Origin: an uncultured Burkholderiales bacterium
GTDB lineage: Bacteria; Pseudomonadota; Gammaproteobacteria; Burkholderiales; Burkholderiaceae_E
Direction of reading: 5' to 3'
DNA length: 10,093 bases
Assembly (NCBI GenBank): GCA_903898725.1
Contig: CAIUGQ010000656.1
Location: 1 to 10,093 of the forward strand
Every line of letters starts with the position of its first letter. The first letter of the stretch is position 1. The notes under the pieces are model-generated. The model was not told the origin of the DNA. It saw only the letters and a list, made by a program, of their open reading frames with translations, and did not search any database. The position numbers and the translations under genes were made by a program. This document shows, in pieces, positions 8,092-10,093 of the stretch.

Positions 8092-9231
8092 TTACGCGGG
8101 CTCCAGGCGGTAGAGTCCCCCACTGTCGGTGTGGGTGACCACGTAGAGGAGGCCATCCGGCCCCTGACGAACGTCGCGGATATAGGGAAGCAGGTCGACG
8201 AGCAACCGCTCTTCCCCGACATAGCGGTCGCCGTCGAGCTCGATGCGGATCAGGGCGTTGTCGGAGAGCGCGCCGGTGAAGACCGAGCCCTTCCAGCCGG
8301 GGAAGCGGTCGCCGGTGTAGAAGGCAAGCCCGCTCGGCGAGATCGACGGCACCCAGACCCGCACAGGATCCTCCATGCCGGGCAGGCTCTTGTTCGGGCT
8401 GATCGTCGAGCCGCTGTAGTCGATGCCGTGGGTGGCCCGCGGCCTGCCGTAGTTGGCGCCGGCCTTCAGCAGGTTGAGCTCGTCGCCGCCGCGTGGCCCG
8501 TGCTCGACCAGCCAGATGCGGCCGGTGCCGGGATGCATCGCCATGCCCTGCGGATTGCGATGGCCATAGGTGAAGATCTCCGGCCGCGCGCCCTCGCGGC
8601 CGACGAAGGGGTTGTCGGGCGGGACCTTGCCGTCGTCGCGCAGCCGCACGACCTTGCCGCCGAGATCGGCGAGGTTCTGCGCGCGCTGCATCTGGTAGCG
8701 CTCGCCGCAGGTCACGTAGAGCAGGCCTGCCCGGTCGAAGACGACGCGCGAGCCAAAGTGTAGACCACCGGACGTCCGGGGCAGGGCCTCGAAGATCGGC
8801 TGCACGCCGACCAGGGCGTTGTTGCGGAACTCGGCCCGCGCCATCACCGTCGCGGCGCCGCCCTCGCCCTCGCCGGAGTAGGTGAGATAGAGCCGGGCGT
8901 TCCGGGCGAAGTCGGGATGCAGGCAGACGTCGAGCAGCCCGCCCTGGCCGCGCGCATAGACCTTCGGCAGGCCGCCGACCGGCGCCCGTTCGAGCCGGCC
9001 GTTGGCGAAGATCCGCAGCCGGCCGGGCCGCTCCGTGATCAGCAGGCGGCCGTCGGGCAGGAAGGCCATGCCCCAGGGCTGTTCGAGATCGAGCGTCAGC
9101 ATCCTCAGGCTGTAGGAGGCCTTGCTGCTGCGCAGGACCTGCTGGGCACGCACGATGGCGGGGGCGGCCACTGCCGCGGCGGCGGTCGTGGCCATAAGGC
9201 GGCGACGTCCGAGAAATACCTTCCTGAGCAT
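8092..9231 (-). CDS. PQQ-dependent aldose sugar dehydrogenase-type beta-propeller, periplasmic
   Basis: A 379-residue protein. The first 30 residues are a Tat-like signal (LGRRRLM, alanine-rich core, then APAIVRAQ), so export to the periplasm as a folded enzyme is inferred. The rest is a six-bladed propeller of the soluble glucose/aldose dehydrogenase family that oxidises sugars with PQQ. Family motifs in order: PWGMAFLPDGRLLITERPG (52-70), GGLLDVCLHPDF (97-108), HFGSRVVFDRAGLLYVTCGE (158-177), ADLGGKVVRLRDDG (188-201), IFTYGHRNPQGM (219-230), IWLVEHGPRGGDELN (239-253) and SPSGLAFYTG (298-307). Length agrees with E. coli YliI (Asd), which is 371. AGGAG five bases upstream of the ATG fixes the start. 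It heads the operon. I did not confirm all PQQ ligands; the substrate is unknown. Confidence 0.93.
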   Translation of the reverse strand: MLRKVFLGRRRLMATTAAAAVAAPAIVRAQQVLRSSKASYSLRMLTLDLEQPWGMAFLPDGRLLITERPGRLRIFANGRLERAPVGGLPKVYARGQGGLLDVCLHPDFARNARLYLTYSGEGEGGAATVMARAEFRNNALVGVQPIFEALPRTSGGLHFGSRVVFDRAGLLYVTCGERYQMQRAQNLADLGGKVVRLRDDGKVPPDNPFVGREGARPEIFTYGHRNPQGMAMHPGTGRIWLVEHGPRGGDELNLLKAGANYGRPRATHGIDYSGSTISPNKSLPGMEDPVRVWVPSISPSGLAFYTGDRFPGWKGSVFTGALSDNALIRIELDGDRYVGEERLLVDLLPYIRDVRQGPDGLLYVVTHTDSGGLYRLEPA

Positions 9232-9280
9232 AAACTCTCCTGTCGAAGGCCCCGCCGGGCTGGCGCATGAAAAGCCGGTC

Positions 9281-9288
9281 ACTATACT
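9281..9288. promoter_or_regulatory. Possible overlapping divergent -10 elements
   Basis: In the 114-base region between the dehydrogenase and the oxidoreductase genes, ACTATACT contains TATACT for the plus strand (9283-9288, five of six matches to TATAAT) and TATAGT for the minus strand (9286-9281). The -35 regions are poor on both sides. If both are used, RNA polymerase could serve only one gene at a time. Low confidence. Confidence 0.3.
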
Positions 9289-9345
9289 CGACGTTCGCAA
9301 GCGGAAGGCGTTCCTCGGCCGCCGCGGCAAGGGGAGAATTGTTAA

Positions 9346-10093
9346 ATGTCCAAGTCCATCCTGATTCATGAAAATGGCGGCCCGGAGAAGATGCAGCTCG
9401 AGGACGTCGAGGTCGGCAAGCCCGGTCCCGGCCAGGTCAAGCTGCGTCACACGGCGATCGGCCTGAACTTCATCGACGTCTACACCCGCTCCGGCCTCTA
9501 TCAGACGCCGCTGCCCAACGCGGTCGGCCGCGAGGCGGCCGGCGTGATCGTCGAGGTCGGCCCCCGCGTGAAGGGCTTCAAGAAGGGCGACCGCGTCGCC
9601 TATTGCGGCGTGCTGGGCGCCTACTGCCAGGAGCGCCTGATGGGCGTCGACCAGCTCGTGCTCGTGCCGAAGGGCGTGAGCGACGAGCAGGCCGCCGCGA
9701 TCATGTTGAAGGGCATGACGACCGAGTACCTCGTCGACCAGACCGCCAAGGCCTGGCTGAAGAAGGGCGACACGATCCTGTTCCACGCCGCCGCCGGCGG
9801 TGTCGGGCTGCTGTTCGGCCAGTGGGCCAAGGCGCGCGGCTACAAGGTGATCGGCACGACCTCGTCGCCCGAGAAGGCCAAGCTGGCCAAGAAGAACGGC
9901 TACAAGTGGGTGATCGACTACACCAAGCAGGACATCGTGGCCGAGGTGAAGAAGATCACCAAGAACAAGGGCGTCCCCGTGGTGTTCGACGGCGTCGGCA
10001 AGGACACCTGGGCGGCCTCGCTCGACTGCCTGCAGCCGCGCGGCCTGATGGTGTCGTTCGGCAACGCCTCGGGCGCCGTCGCGCCGGTGCCGA
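9346..10093 (+). CDS. qor: NADPH:quinone oxidoreductase, zinc-independent MDR family (partial, 3' end off the right edge)
   Basis: The 249 visible codons match the first three quarters of E. coli Qor (327 residues), which reduces quinones by NADPH in the cytosol. The N-terminal GroES-like domain holds TAIGLNFIDVYTRSGLY (36-52) and GREAAGVIVEVG (61-72); the Rossmann part holds FHAAAGGVGLLFGQWAKARG (146-165) with the AAGGVG dinucleotide loop, and DCLQPRGLMVSFGNASGAV (227-245), closely matching E. coli Qor. Zinc ligands of alcohol dehydrogenases are absent. ATG at 9346 is preceded by GGGGAGA at 9331-9337. It is lysine-rich and, in my recall, alphaproteobacterial in flavour. The gene is transcribed away from the sugar dehydrogenase. 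Confidence 0.93.
   Translation, partial: MSKSILIHENGGPEKMQLEDVEVGKPGPGQVKLRHTAIGLNFIDVYTRSGLYQTPLPNAVGREAAGVIVEVGPRVKGFKKGDRVAYCGVLGAYCQERLMGVDQLVLVPKGVSDEQAAAIMLKGMTTEYLVDQTAKAWLKKGDTILFHAAAGGVGLLFGQWAKARGYKVIGTTSSPEKAKLAKKNGYKWVIDYTKQDIVAEVKKITKNKGVPVVFDGVGKDTWAASLDCLQPRGLMVSFGNASGAVAPVP

Noticed and set aside
8092..9786. Extended 564-codon sugar dehydrogenase from 9786
   Set aside because: The upstream part is antisense to the qor gene; AGGAG and the Tat signal fix the start at 9231.

Overview
A very GC-rich proteobacterial window of ordinary chromosomal genes, with no phage, CRISPR or RNA genes. It looks like two lineages joined inside one gene. Positions 1 to about 4280 resemble a betaproteobacterium: an AddB/RecB-like nuclease diverges from trxA, trxA is followed by rho, and the N-terminal two thirds of Rho reads as beta-type. 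From about 4460 to the end it resembles an alphaproteobacterium: the last quarter of Rho has an alpha-type sequence and is followed by maf-aroE, a hotdog thioesterase, a Tat-exported PQQ-type sugar dehydrogenase and a quinone oxidoreductase. The breakpoint would lie in the most conserved part of rho. Either rho-mediated homologous recombination or a mis-joined contig could explain it, and the sequence alone cannot decide.

Layout. 1-2695 (minus): partial PD-(D/E)XK nuclease / inactivated-helicase protein, running off the left edge. 2696-2756: divergent intergenic region. 2757-3086 (plus): thioredoxin. 3087-3440: 354-base C-rich, G-poor rho leader with a candidate promoter, a GC hairpin and two near-identical 17-base repeats; it looks like a Rho-binding autoregulatory leader. 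3441-4697 (plus): rho. 4698-4954: three successive hairpins, the last a good intrinsic terminator, then a 113-base nested palindromic element. 9231 down to 4955 (minus): a tight five-gene operon in the order PQQ sugar dehydrogenase, maf, aroE, thioesterase, MFS transporter, with a 4-base ATGA overlap (maf/aroE), a TTGA overlap (thioesterase/MFS) and gaps of 2 and 5 bases elsewhere. 9232-9345: divergent promoter region. 9346-10093 (plus): quinone oxidoreductase, cut by the right edge.

Functionally, the left part combines DNA-end processing (nuclease), redox homeostasis (thioredoxin) and transcription termination (Rho). The right operon mixes shikimate-pathway biosynthesis (AroE), nucleotide-pool cleaning (Maf), thioester hydrolysis, periplasmic sugar oxidation and transport. 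The genes at both window edges are incomplete. Function calls rest on motifs and recalled family sequences; lineage calls are from memory and need database confirmation.
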